A DNA stretch of 64,000 nt from Ascidia mentula (lineage: Eukaryota > Chordata > Ascidiacea > Phlebobranchia > Ascidiidae): the NCBI GenBank assembly GCA_947561715.1, contig OX387204.1, positions 6,081,001 through 6,145,000 on the forward strand, in the 5' to 3' direction. The notes under the pieces were generated by a model. The model was not told where the DNA came from. It worked only from the letters and a program-made list of their open reading frames with translations, and searched no databases. A program made the translations under genes and the position numbers. Positions 1 through 13,000 of the stretch are shown here, piece by piece (position 1 is the first letter of the stretch; every line of letters begins with the position of its first letter).

Positions 1-366
1 CTATCTCGCTGCAGAGACAATAGATGTACAACATAGCGGTTTGTGGTGGTGTAATAAACATGGATAAATCGAGAACAGGGCATCAGAGATTTTCGATCAT
101 TTTGTGAATAACATAAGCTATTTTTTATCATACAAAGCACTGAAAGTAGAAATGCGCTGAAACTTGATGTAAGGATAAAGAAACATCCAAACCACGTAAA
201 CAGCCGCTGGGCGGCACGCAAGCACTACGCATAGGGATCGCAAAGCAGAAAATCGTGACGTTTAGATTGCCCATGCTCATAAATTTGATGCGCCTCGTCG
301 AAAAAGGTACGTAAGTTATTTTTTACAGAACTCAGGCCCATCCGCTAAAAGAAACGCGATACAACC

Positions 367-3300
367 ATGAGGAGCTTAGGTTTTGCGCTGACGTTAGCCT
401 GGATAGCAGGATGTACTTTCGGTAAGTCAGCTACAGTGAATAAACGCATGCTCAGTGTTTGAAAATGTTTTTTTTCAGTTCTGCACTTAACGTGGCGAAA
501 CTTTTAATGCTTTGAATATTCAAACCCAACAAAATTAAAATTTCTAAAGTGCAAAAAAACGGAATAACAAATGTGATGTAAAAAATGAAAGGAGTTTTAA
601 TATTAAGATTTATTTTGGTAGGTCTGAACTGCTTCGTGTGCGAAAACCAGCCGACAAACAGACACTGCGTTTTATTCGGACGAATAAAAAAGTGTGCTAC
701 GAACGAGGTGAGTCTGGAAAATTTTGTACGTGGCAACGTTGCGCAACGTAAGGGGTTTTGAATGTCTGATGTGTCTACTCAGCCAACACATATAGATAAA
801 CTTTAGCGACAAATGTAATTAGAGAATTTTTAACCGAGAAGATTTGATGTAATAGAAACGCGTAGCAGTAATAAGTATTGTTGAACGAAACCTTATAACT
901 TTACGTACAACAGCATTCGGATCCAAGCGCTCTCTGAGCTTAAATTTAAATTCGGAGATACAAACGTGCAGACCCCAGACCATATTTTTTGTATTCTATT
1001 GACATGAGCCTCATATTTGACATGGGTGAAAAACTGCAAACGTGCAAGATGGGCGGGTTTTCTGCTTAATATGACGATATTTGTGCACGAAATAGACATC
1101 CTGGTCCAATGCAATATTCGACACATCTTGATTTTATGGCGATGATTGAAGTTGCCACACTCCAAACAACATATTGTTTCGTTCGTCGATATAATTGGTG
1201 CCAACAACACGCACTTCGACCTAATGTATTTTTGCTTCTAGGATGCGTGCCAGAACGTAGTAAGGAGGAATGGATACCAACGGGTTATCACAAAAACATG
1301 CAAACAAGCCGTCGCATGTGCAAACAACTTCTTTCAGGTAAAGGTCCATCATTTCTTTGTGTTCATTCCACTCATAGTGGCATTAGTTTTCTGCACTGAT
1401 ATAATCGGCCTGTTCATATCTACATGTGTCGATTTCGCAGTTTCACAAATGTGTTATCTCACTAAATGTTGCTCGTGATTGGAAAGGGCAGCACAAAATG
1501 ACTCGATTGTTTACACAATACACCCACTCTCACGCCGATATGCGTTGAACTTTCTGCGGTCGCGATGCCGCAAAGCAGACACGCTTAATTAAGTCACTTC
1601 GGGCTATGAAATCTCTGCATTGGACAGTTGCGGCGCGCTTTGGAACGCTCCAAGTCAACCAGATCTGTAATCGTATTGTTATGCAACACAAAAGCTCACA
1701 TTCTGACTAAAACATAATAATAGACAACTCGTTGTTATACCAAGCCTTAAAAGGTTGGAACGTTACGGCATAAATAACACCACATTTTATATTGGCACAA
1801 CGTTTTACATTGCAGATTACATTTAGCTACATTTTTTATGAGCTATGCTGCATGTTTTGAAGTTTTTTCAGACATGCTTTGAATAAGGCAGGTTGTAAAG
1901 ACGCAAAACCAAGGTTATTCGAATGAAACTGTCAACAGATAGGCTGTTGTTCGTACCTGCAATTTAAAGAAACGCTATTACCAAAACTTTGAGATTTCAT
2001 ACACGGAGGGCAATAAAAAAGTGATGTTTGACAGGATTTAGGCCAATTTTTGGATTATGTTAAGATTAAGGGACGCATATTAGCCCGACCGACTCAGGTA
2101 TCTTGGATAACGTGCGCTGCGGCCGAAAATTTACCCCCGTTATCGAATTGAATTTCTACGTAGAATCCTCAACCGGCGTGGTATCCTACGCAGTGCAATA
2201 CCAGGTCACCAAGCTCCGTATGTAGATGTTGTTGCTCAACGGACGTTTGCAACGGCCCAGCAATTTTCTGTAAAGGTTGGGGCGATTTTCTCTATTTGTT
2301 ATTACTGGAATTCGATAAATGTTGAATAAGTTTTAAGGATATAGATTTAGGTTGGTTAAATTTATATTCAACCAATTCAACTTCCGACTGCGTATTTTTA
2401 GGTCCCGTAAGACTGCAGTGTCCTTATTTGCACCAACCTGAATTCGGAGAGCGAAGATGTGATTTTCGAAGAACACCCACAGAAGTCGGCGCGCAGTGTT
2501 TTTTCCAATGTGACCAGGGTAAGAAAATAGGCATTTGGTGACGTAAATCGTGACTGATTAGTAGCTATAAAAATTTCTGTGTTCTGCAAGGTCATACCCT
2601 GGCTGGTCCAGAGATGGTCAAATGCGTTCGACGAGGTAACAGGGCTGTCTGGAACGACGATATACCAAGATGCTTACGTACGTTTACTATATAAATCTAT
2701 CAACGTTATCCCAACAGCAAATCGTAAAAAAAGTTATTGGCTGTAATATTGTGAACGAAAAATATATCCTACACAAAATTTTGTGTTTTGTATTCGTGTA
2801 AAGGTAACTTAGGGCATTAACCGTGGTTTTAATCAAGTTCCTTTATTTTAATTTTTATATTCAGCCAAGTTGTGCGACGCGGTCCCATTTAACCAAGGCG
2901 TTTTTGAATGCACGAACGAGTTCAACCTCGGATCGAAATGTAATTTCCGCTGCACAGATGAGCAATACCAGGTTTTTCCACGACTGAGCGACACATTGAC
3001 GTGTGAGAGGCAAAGCAATCCTCTACCACAGTGGGACCGGCCAAAGCCTTGCTGTGCCCGTAAGTTAGCCAAGACCTCTTTTTGAGCTTGTTACGCAATA
3101 CAGCAAACGTGGCTTATCACGACCGCGACAACATGATTGTTATTGTAGAAAGCTTGTTGTTCTGATAGGATGCACGCTTACTTGGGCACTACGAAAGTTC
3201 ATATACGGGCAAGTCCGTCACTCATTTCTAATAAACTTATTTGCAAGAAGTTCGAAACCTTTTTGCTTGTTAAAATACTACACTGTTCAAAAGTGTGTTT

Positions 3301-4940
3301 TCTTTGAGCGCCATACCTCGACGAAATTGATGCCCGTAAATTTCACAAGACCCATAATCCCCATTACGGCACTTTGCACTTCATTGGCATTACACGTTTC
3401 CATATGTCAAGCACAAAATTAACCCCATTTATTTTTGTACAGGTTCCTGTCCTCCGCACGCTCTTATGGACGCTTGCATTATACTAGATTCCTCGTTGTC
3501 AGTGAGGCGTTCCAACTGGCCATTTATGATTAATTTTACTCAGAGCATTATTAGGTGAGTCAAAAACAGTTATCGTCACGATACGTGTTTCGAAGCGTTT
3601 ATTGTGGAAATATGTTGTGTTGCACAGAACCTTTGAAGTGACAACCGAGGCCACCCAGTTTGCCGTGTTCAGCTTCGGGCGGTGGCCTAACAAAAGATCA
3701 CAAATTTTGTTTAACCAATATCCGAATGATAAAGAAGGACTGTTAGAAGCGGTCGGAAAAATGAAATACAATCCATCGGGTAAGTATATAATGCTCTTAA
3801 AGTAGCTCACGAAATCGTGACCGCGAAGACAGTTGATTTTCAACTGATTAATGTGGTCCCTAAAGCAAAACAAAAGCAATGCGGAAAATATTAGAACTAT
3901 GTGTGATCACAGTCGATTCTTTATCGTTGTAAAAGCGTTATCTCAGTTGACCAAATTACATTTTTATGTTGTATGTGGTAGATATGCCTGCGGACTCAAA
4001 AAAGTTCCACTGTAGACTACCTATAACAAACCTGTATATATCTATAGAACCGTAAAAATTAACATTTGCCATCACGTAACGAGATTAAGAGATAGAAACA
4101 CATGTCGTATTACGCTGTGCCTGCGCTGAGATTCCCCACGTAATGTGACAGAAATATCGTTTTTAAAGAAAAGACACTAAATAAACGACGACACGTGTAA
4201 TGCACCTCGTTTTGGCGAAAATGGTGATTACCGCAGCATGACAGGAGCTAAATATTGGCAACCTTGTCGCCCAGCAACCTTCACTGGCCGAGCCTTACGT
4301 CACGCCAGAGATGTGATATTTAACGAAACGACGGGCGATCGAAGTAGAGTAAAAAACGTGATAATAATAATCACCGACGGACAAACATCACCAAAGGATC
4401 CAGTCGAAGAGGACGCCACGTATCTTAGAAAAGCTGGAGTGTTGGTGAGCATTGGTTCCAAGAACAGTTACCGACCGTGCAAACCCATTAGAACCAAATT
4501 TTGATAAATTAGAAGGGCACGTTCTTGCTACTCCCATTCGTCGTTGGGTGTCATATTTCTTGTCACGCGTCAATTAAATATTGCGGATACTGTTTCATAA
4601 AACAGAGTCACTTTTTGCGAAATGCCAAGAAATGCAACAAGAAGGAAATTGCCTTTACTATAAATTCCTCGAGGTTTTAAACCACGTACGGTGAACAATA
4701 CATGCTTTAGACGAGATTTCGTGGTAAACATTCCAAAATATTGCATTTGTGAAGATGTTTGGAATCGGAGTCATGCCGCCCACTGGAAAACTTACAGTGG
4801 ACCAATTGGACGACGGCCTGCGAGAAATTGTTGGTGAAAGGAGCCAGTATTTCATCGCCAGCGAGGGTTTCGAAGGTCTTAACAATCTGCTTTCTGCAGG
4901 CATTAGCGAGCAAATCTGTATCAACCGATGCGACTTGTGA
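367..4940 (+). CDS. Secreted Ly6-like / sushi / von Willebrand factor A protein
   Basis: Eleven exons are inferred: 367-421, 622-707, 1242-1337, 1441-1474 (tentative), 2402-2518, 2591-2677, 2865-3059, 3443-3554, 3628-3779, 4245-4444, 4755-4940, about 439 residues with all phases agreeing. Seen: a signal peptide in exon 1 (hydrophobic, starts MRSLGFAL); a Cys-rich segment with LNCFVC and DAC spacing like a Ly6/uPAR three-finger domain; two sushi (CCP) domains, the first split by an intron; then a vWA domain with an intact MIDAS (DSSLS, the T in FTGRAL, and ITDGQ). Known of these families: sushi and vWA modules bind ligands outside the cell, as in complement factor B and SVEP1. The 34-nt exon 4 is the weakest part; without it the phases of exons 3 and 5 do not match. 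The final TGA overlaps a donor-like gtgagt, so a further downstream exon is possible, but a polyadenylation signal follows 42 nt later. Exact function unknown. Confidence 0.8.
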
Positions 4941-4981
4941 GTCATCTTTAACAAAATACCACAGGCTGATTGGCAAGAAAT

Positions 4982-4987
4982 AATAAA
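4982..4987 (+). terminator. Polyadenylation signal of the Ly6/sushi/vWA gene
   Basis: AATAAA lies 42 nt after the TGA at 4938-4940. It supports ending the gene there even though a donor-like gtgagt overlaps the stop. Confidence 0.5.
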
Positions 4988-7093
4988 AGCCCAGTCATCA
5001 AGGCCGATCACGCCGAAAAAGAAATTTTGTACAGCTTTGTTTTTAATTTAAACAATGCCTCCCGCACGTATTGGCACTGCGAATTCTCAATGTGCAAAAA
5101 TGCCCTGCGAGAAGCAATGGGCAATTTTCACTTGAAACTGTGCAATGCGCGGCTTTATTGCATAAAACTGTTCATGCTAATGAAAGTATCAATTAATGTG
5201 TATGATTTTTCATTAACAACGGTGACGCAAATGCGTTAAAGTGCAATGTGGTTGCCAAAACATCCAGACAGAATTCCATTGACTATTCGCACGAAAATTC
5301 AATCTGCTTTGGCTCAGTTTACGTAAACGTGACCTACAGGCGCATATGACTAACTGTGACTAAGCAGGTTGGAATGATACTATGCTAAATTCTGTTTTCA
5401 AATAAACATCCTCAGTCGGTATGTCACTTTTGTGAATGTACGAAACAAGTAAACATACCTTGTGAAGTAAATAATTCATTTATTTCTTCCTGCTTTGATC
5501 TGCCTTTTTTGTTACATCCCTTTTTCATTGGTAAGCAATAAACGCCAAACTTCAGTTTATAAACTTTCTCCCAACAGTAAGACAGCAGACACGTAAGTTG
5601 GCGCTGCCAAAACATTCGAAAACTTGTCGCCATTGTGACGTAACAAACAAAACGCAAGAAGAGGCTGATTTTGGTTAGGACCGTAATAAATGATGGCGAA
5701 TGACCAAAAATTCCAATACGCTTGCTTACTTCAAATAATTATAAAGGCCAACCTTACTTAATTTACCTCCTAATGGTTTTCCTCGTTTTGGTAACAATTT
5801 GCCCGAAAGAATTAAAGATATATGTGACTTTTCCACTCAGGATTAGACCAGTGGTTGCAAAATGGGGGCCAGAAACTCCAGTTCAGCAATTAATGATCAC
5901 AGCTGTTGTGTGACCTATGATGTCAGGTCGAGTTAAAGTTACACTTTCTGTTTTGAGTGCAAATTAAAGTTTGATAAACTGGCGTTGTTGCATCAGCCTC
6001 ATCCTTCGTGTGATATTGTCCTGGTAAAGATGAAAAAAAAAATCTCTTTAGGAGGTAGTACGAAAAAAAAGAAATACACTGGGCTAGGCGAATGTCGGTG
6101 ATTTGTTTTATTAGCATAAGGTGTATAATATTGCACAATAAAAAAAATCAATACAACAGCGCGCAAAAAGAAATTCAATGTGACCAGAACACTATGGAAA
6201 AGCATACAAGCTTGCACCCTTATGGGTAAAGAAAGCGTGCCGACCTTGAGTACAATAGCAATTAGAATAAATGGAGCTTGTGTAGCACAATATAAGTAGG
6301 CTTTTCAGCACTCAATAATCAAAACGGTTCCTTTCTTTTGAATGGATGGAATTTATTGGTCGATAAATTTGTTAAACCGACTGAATATGGATGAAGGTGT
6401 GTTGGCAGTCGGTACGCTGGTTACACGAAATTTAGCAGCCGCTTTGTAGAGCCCGCTTGACTTCTTTGTGGGTGTTTTGCTGCTCCATTCCCCTTCACAT
6501 ACTTCTGTGCAAAGCTAAAATATCAACACATTACACACATGGGTCGGTTGTGGGACCTATCGGGGTTGTAGTTTGCTGGGAGTAAATTCAGGAAAAGTAT
6601 ATGTTTGTTAATTTGAAGCTCCACAAAGTTTTTACTTGCATTGTGCAAAACATCTACTGATAAATTTTCTTGTAGCTTTTTTTAGAAAATGTTCCTAGTT
6701 TACCAATAATTTAAAATTATTCTACCCTTTTGTAAAATTGCGGCCTACTCATATTATACCAACACCATGTTCGGCTAAAAATCAAAACTTTATACAAACA
6801 AAAAATATCAAATTTGATTTTCTAACATAGGTGGGATAAAGTTTAATTCACTAAATGAGAACTTGTTGAAACTGAAAGTCAATCGGTTCCCTGGAACTGA
6901 AGCATGCCAATCATTGAAAAATCCAGGCAAAATGATATGGAAAAGCACATTCCAAGCATATTTTAAACAGATTGATTATGAAGAGAATCATGTTCCTAAT
7001 TGTATTGAAACGCCTGGATCGAAAACTAGTACAATGTACATATAGAATAGAAACGTAAAAATGATGAAAGGCATCTTACGGTTTCAAGAATGC
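4988..7093. other. Convergent intergenic region, no gene recognised
   Basis: This is AT-rich DNA between the ends of the vWA gene (+) and EXOC3 (-). Short open frames occur on both strands, for example 6863-7045 (+) with 60 codons, but none shows a recognisable domain or a convincing splice structure. A TTTAAT at 6842-6847 could serve as an ATTAAA signal for EXOC3 on the minus strand. Most of the region is probably 3' untranslated sequence and spacer. Confidence 0.4.
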
Positions 7094-10000
7094 TTAGCTG
7101 CGAAAGAATCCAGTCTGTGGTGCGGAGTCAACGTCAACGAACAATCGAACTTCTGGTTCGCCGTCGTCTGTAAGCGAATCCCGGTTGTCCATTTTCAGTT
7201 CCTCCGCTAGCTATTGGTTGTCGCGTATGGGTGTGACAGGCAAGCGAGCGACGCGATTTTGGTTCATGTGCAAACGCAAGCAATCGAAAAAAAAATAAAA
7301 AAACAAACGTAAACAAACGAAATAAACGTTCTCAAATTCCAACGTGCAACACAAATACGCCACGAGCATGCATTGTGACGCAACAAACGACATTGTCACC
7401 AAACAAGAGACCGCACCTCTTTGGCCTCGGAAGCTGAAAAGTCCCCTCTCATTGCAAGCAGCGCTTGTAGCTGTTCCACAGTGGCATCGTTGTATTTGTT
7501 TACTAAACCCTGCATACAATTAAACATACTAGCTGTATAATCAGGACAAATACGTGTTAATGTATAATCGATGTTTGTTATCCAATAAAAAAAATTTCAA
7601 ACGATTTTTTTTAGCAATTTAAGTTGCAAGAAATGACTTGTTGAAAACTAATCACTTGCTAGCTCAAATCCGATAAGGCCATAGATCTTGTTTTAGTTTT
7701 ACGTTGCCATGAAAACCGAGTTTTCAATAAACAAATAGCAGTAAAACGTACCGAAAGCTCCAATGACATCATGCTCTTATCTTGAAGCTTAATCACTTCA
7801 GCAATCGGTATAAGAGCCTCACATGGGGAAGGGCCCTAAACACCAGCGGACAGTTGTCAGTTTACAGTTTAGTGCAAGGTCGTTAGGCAAAAACAGCAAA
7901 GGTACAGGTAAAAGTTTTTTAAACTCACGCCAGTCTGAATCAGTTTCTTGAATAGCGCAGAGAGAAGTTGCTGTTCCTGCAAAAGTTTTTCTCCGGCATT
8001 GGCGCGCTCGTTTTGATTGTTGAACTTTATTCTCCTGATACATATCAATAAAATTGGGCCGTTTTAAGCGTCAATTAAGTGGACACCAGCATTCAACTTT
8101 ACAACAAAATAAATTTATACACGTATCTTTTTTTGAGATGGACTGTTTTTATTAACATGGGGATTATTAAAAGTTTATTTGAAAAAACAGTTTGAAAAGT
8201 GCCAAGAAAATAGAAACGAGCAGTCAACCAATTAAACATTAACAACCAACATAAAAAAAGGGAATATCAAACTGCATTTGTGATTAGATAAAAAAAAATC
8301 CTTTTTTTATGGCTAACATTTGGTCAATACTAAGCTTTACCCACCTGCCAAGCACAGCTCGCAAATATTCGACCACTACGCGGCGCTCGGCCTCGCGCAT
8401 TATCCAATTAAAGTAACGTGGACGCAAGTGAACGTAGTCTGTGTAATAATCTTCGACTGTGACGCAAATGGTGTCGACGGCTGAGCGGTCGGTGAGCCAG
8501 GAACGTTGGAACAGAGACTTGCAGTGCGACTGGTAACATATCATATAGGGTGGTTTGACAACAAACATGACGATTTATGTACGTATATGCTCAGCTACGA
8601 CATGCAGTATAAGCGGACATAATTTAACTTCGATGCCAAATTCGTCTAACCCATGGCTTTTCAAAGTTTTTAGTTCCGTGATACTATTCGACCCACATAG
8701 TAAACAACTAAAAGGATTAAATTTTGTGCTATTTCACCCACAGAACCCTTGTTCCGCTACCCCAACGATTACATTCAACGACCCAATTACAAATGTAAAA
8801 CGATAGTAACACTGCAAACACCTCAAGATCGAGGAAAACTTCATCAAGTAAGAAACCGCAAGACGCCTGGGCGACTTGATCCATTTCCCGGCGAAATCTA
8901 ATAAGGTTATAAGAGTTTATTTTGAAGAAATTAACATGGAAATATGACACAAGGAAAAAGTATCTTGCTTATGAGGTAGCTGATTTCTTGATTCTAAAGT
9001 TTTTCATGTTTTATAAAGTCCTTAACATAAAAACCTCTCAAGAGTTTTAAGCTGTACCATACAGAGATGTCTAGTTGTATTTAAACGTTTCATAAATATT
9101 GTTTATCACTCACTGAGCCAGAGGGTCGTCCTTCTGGTCATCAACAAACGGATTATCACTTCCCATATCGTTCAATTCCCGATCCATTTGCATCAATTCG
9201 AGTTCCGAGGTGAGGTTTTCAGTCTGAACCTTTTCTCCTTTCATTTCCCGCTGTAGAGGTGCCAGATGTGTTACAAAATAGTAATGGAGTAAATAAATAT
9301 AAAATATTTTTCACATTGCTCGGAAATGCGCATACATCAATCTGGTTATCCACAAACACAAAGTCAAGCAACACTTTTGATGGCTGACCAATGACACAAT
9401 GTTCAATTTACATGTTTTAAGTAGCACGCCGTAAGCTATTGTCTTAACACATATTTTGAGTAAGTTTAATCAGAATTTAACTACCTAGGTATAAATATTA
9501 TGAGCAATAATAAGGTAGAGGAGTTAGTTAAATGAATATTCCTTACCTGTAGTTTTATTGCAAACTCGGTGAAAGCCTCACAGTTGTTGGTGACTGCCAC
9601 CATGTAGAGAGGGTAATAGATCGGCTCCTCGCGATTCACGAAGTGCTCCTCTTTGTACGTCACTATGGCCTCTGTACAAATTACTGTTTATACAACACCT
9701 CGCAAGTTAACTTTCTCAATTCATTTATCCACAAAAGAATTCAAACCGATCTGTGTCTTCTAACCTCTATATCAGTGTGTAATTCAAACATACACAGTTG
9801 AAAACAAATTCTACAGAAGCAATTTGGATTTGAACAACACACTGCACACCACATATTACCTGCATACAGACGAACGAACTTGTTCATCTCTTTGATACAA
9901 ACGTCAAACACTCTACGTTTCAGATCGTCAGAGATTGTTTCCGCCACCTTGTAAATACGTAGTGTAACGTTTTTGTAACCATGAAAATTATGTTTTATGC

Positions 10001-13000
10001 TATAGATCAATTGCTTCGCTGCTTCATACCGTTTTTCAGTTACGATCACCGCTACAGAAGTTTACGGCATTTCATTCACAGCAATGTTGCACAAAACATT
10101 TCAATTTGAGAAATTACGCAACTGTTTTTTAAAGACGAGGTGAAGGATTGCAAACAACAATTATTTCACATAAGTAATGCCATGCTTTCGCATGGACAAA
10201 TCTTAGAAATAGAAACAGTGTATAATACCCAATGTCAACAAATGAATCTTTCATTCACACTGGGGTGAACAATCTACCCGGATATGAACTAACTTGGAAC
10301 AACCTTGTTTGCTGCTCTCACCTGAATGGTCTGCTGGATCATTTGGAAGAGGATGACTGGAAGTGATGTGCGATAATATCCATCAGCATCAGTCTCAGGT
10401 TCCTCTTCTCGTCTCCAATCAGATGCATCTTGCTCGAGGGACTTCTTTGTCCATACCAGCATGTTTTTCTGGGTGGTGTCAAAGTAGCTACAACAGTAAG
10501 ATTTGTATTAGGTAAGACCAAAACATATCAGAAAACTGTAACCTAATTGATAGTTAAATGTGGATTAAATGCAATACCATTTACCTTTACATACAATAAT
10601 ATAATGGTTGTTTGAGTACAGTTTAGACAAATATGTTTCTGCTGATAACAAAAGTATAAAATTTACCTTCTTATCAGGTCTTCGCTGACAGAATCATCTA
10701 GAAGAGCAGGGAGTTTGTTGGTATCAATACGAGAAGAAAGTTCAACATGTCCCATCAGTTCACTACCTGTCAGTGGGCAATAAAATGTTGTAATTGTTCG
10801 TCTTTGGGTAAATTTGGCTGGAAAAATCATACCACTGATTTTTTTCTAAAGTAGCCAAACAATATTTGCCAAGACTGCTGGACATGTTTACCATTGAAAT
10901 AAGCACACACACAGCTACAATACTTATGTGATGAAAAAAAAACAGTTTATTAGTAATATGAGCTCTTCCGTGTAATAGAAAATGGCATACCTGTGTAATG
11001 ATTCAACCAAGTGAGCAAAGAAATAATTTCATTTCCTTCCAAACCCTCCTGTATAAGCCTTTGCAACTGCAAATAAACAAAGCAGACAGTTTATATCTTA
11101 GCAAAAGTATTTAAATAGTCTTATAGAACAGGTTTTTCCAAACTTTTTTGGTACAGACCCCTAATTGTGAATCTGTATTTTGAAATAGTGTCATAGTCGC
11201 AGAACTAGACAAAATCAGAAAACAAATATTAAACCATATAAGGTTAAATAAAGTCTACGAATCACTGCGCCAGTTGTATGTAATAGCATGTGTACTGTTT
11301 GCAATATGTATGAGTTTTTTTTCGGCCACAATGTTACATATCCCCTGTGCAGCCATTGGAGACCCCCAGGGGTCTGTGGACCCAGTTTAGACTATAGGAT
11401 CCCAACCTTATTTCAAAGCTAATATGTTTTGTAAAACTAAAATTCGTAACCATATGCTTCATTTGCATCATGTGATCCAACTTTGTGTCACACTGTTACA
11501 ACTGATGGCATGCAACAAACATACTTAAAGCCATATATGTAATTTAGTCACTGCAAATTTAGTAACATAAAATTTAGTTAACATATTAAAATGAAAAAGT
11601 TAATTAGCAATTGGTAAAGAAGTAAACACTAACATGGCTAGCCAGGGAGAGATGGTACCAGTGCACATACTGCTCAAAAATGTTGTACGCTGGAGGGAAG
11701 CATGGGATGCAGAGGAATCGTGCTACTCGGAGATCCTCAAGGATGCTCTTTCTCAAAATTTCCAGATGCTTTACAAGCCACATCTTGTCTGTTTCACGAT
11801 CATCATAAACATCACTTTCAATTCTGTTGATGTTAACATTGCAAATTCATTTTTTGGCAGTACATTTCACAAATTTAAATGATTTGACAAACAAGAAACG
11901 TTCTAGGGAAACTAAAATACATATAAACACATTTAATGTTTGAAATTGTTGCTGTGCTTGCATTGAAATATATGCCACAAAAAGGTTTTAAACAAACCTG
12001 TCATCCACAGTTTGGCGAATTGTTTCCATTGCTTTTTCCCTCCAACGCTTGGGTCGTCCTGGTGGAAGAAAACCAGATGCTTTTTCTTGTTCCTGCATCT
12101 TCATGTCGGCTCTAAGTACATATAAAATACATACCATTTAATGTAAGGCAATTGGATTAAATCAGCTTCACAAAACGACTGAAAATGAACTAGTTCTTTG
12201 ATTACTTCAACAACAAAACAGGAAAAAAAACTTCAGAAATTGCATCCATGTAAATTTTTCTTTTCTACACCCATGTGACAATAAGCCATCAGCCACTTTT
12301 GTATAGAAGATGAGCATTCAGACCAGGTTACCCCTATTTTTGCCAAAAAATATGGCATAAAGGAACATCCTATTGCTCTTTAAGCAGAAAATAATTAAAA
12401 AGCACCCCTTACAAACGATTGCATTGGTAAAGATGCATAACAGGCAGTTTACGCATTTACACATATTTAAGCAGTTTAAAACTTGTGTTACAGACCAAAA
12501 ATACAAGTAGTTTTTATTTACCTGTGCTCTCTTTCCACAATTCTCAGGACAGTCACAACCTTTGAGGACTCTTTTTTCACAAGGGTCATAGTTTTTCCGA
12601 GAACTTTCCACAAAGCATTTCCCAACTCATTCTGACAAAATATTTATGTACATGTGTGTGATCAACAGTAAAATAATGCGAAGCGAAATATATGTACCGA
12701 TAGTTTTTCAGCCTCAGCAAAGAAAGACTGCAGTTGTTTTATGTCCTGGTCACTGTGATTATCCAACTTGTACTGCTCATACAAAAGATCATCTCTTGAT
12801 GATTCCAGGTCTGTCAGAACTTTGTGAGCCTGAAAAAAAAAGCTGTAGTATTCGGATAATAAAATATGCATCTGATTTGAAATGCAAAGTGTGAATATGA
12901 AAAAGTGGTCAAGCAGACTGTTATATATATATATATATATGTGACTTAAATCAATGGATAAACAAGTATGAATACTAGGACAAGTGCACACAAAACCTTT

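Noticed and set aside
4938-4944. Donor-like gtgagt overlapping the TGA of the vWA gene, hinting at more downstream exons.
   Set aside because: No plus-strand exon with a recognisable domain was found in the next 2 kb, and AATAAA follows at 4982. I end the gene at the TGA but keep the doubt in its entry.
6863-7045. 60-codon plus-strand frame next to the end of EXOC3.
   Set aside because: No signal peptide, domain or splice support; probably 3' UTR or spacer on the opposite strand.
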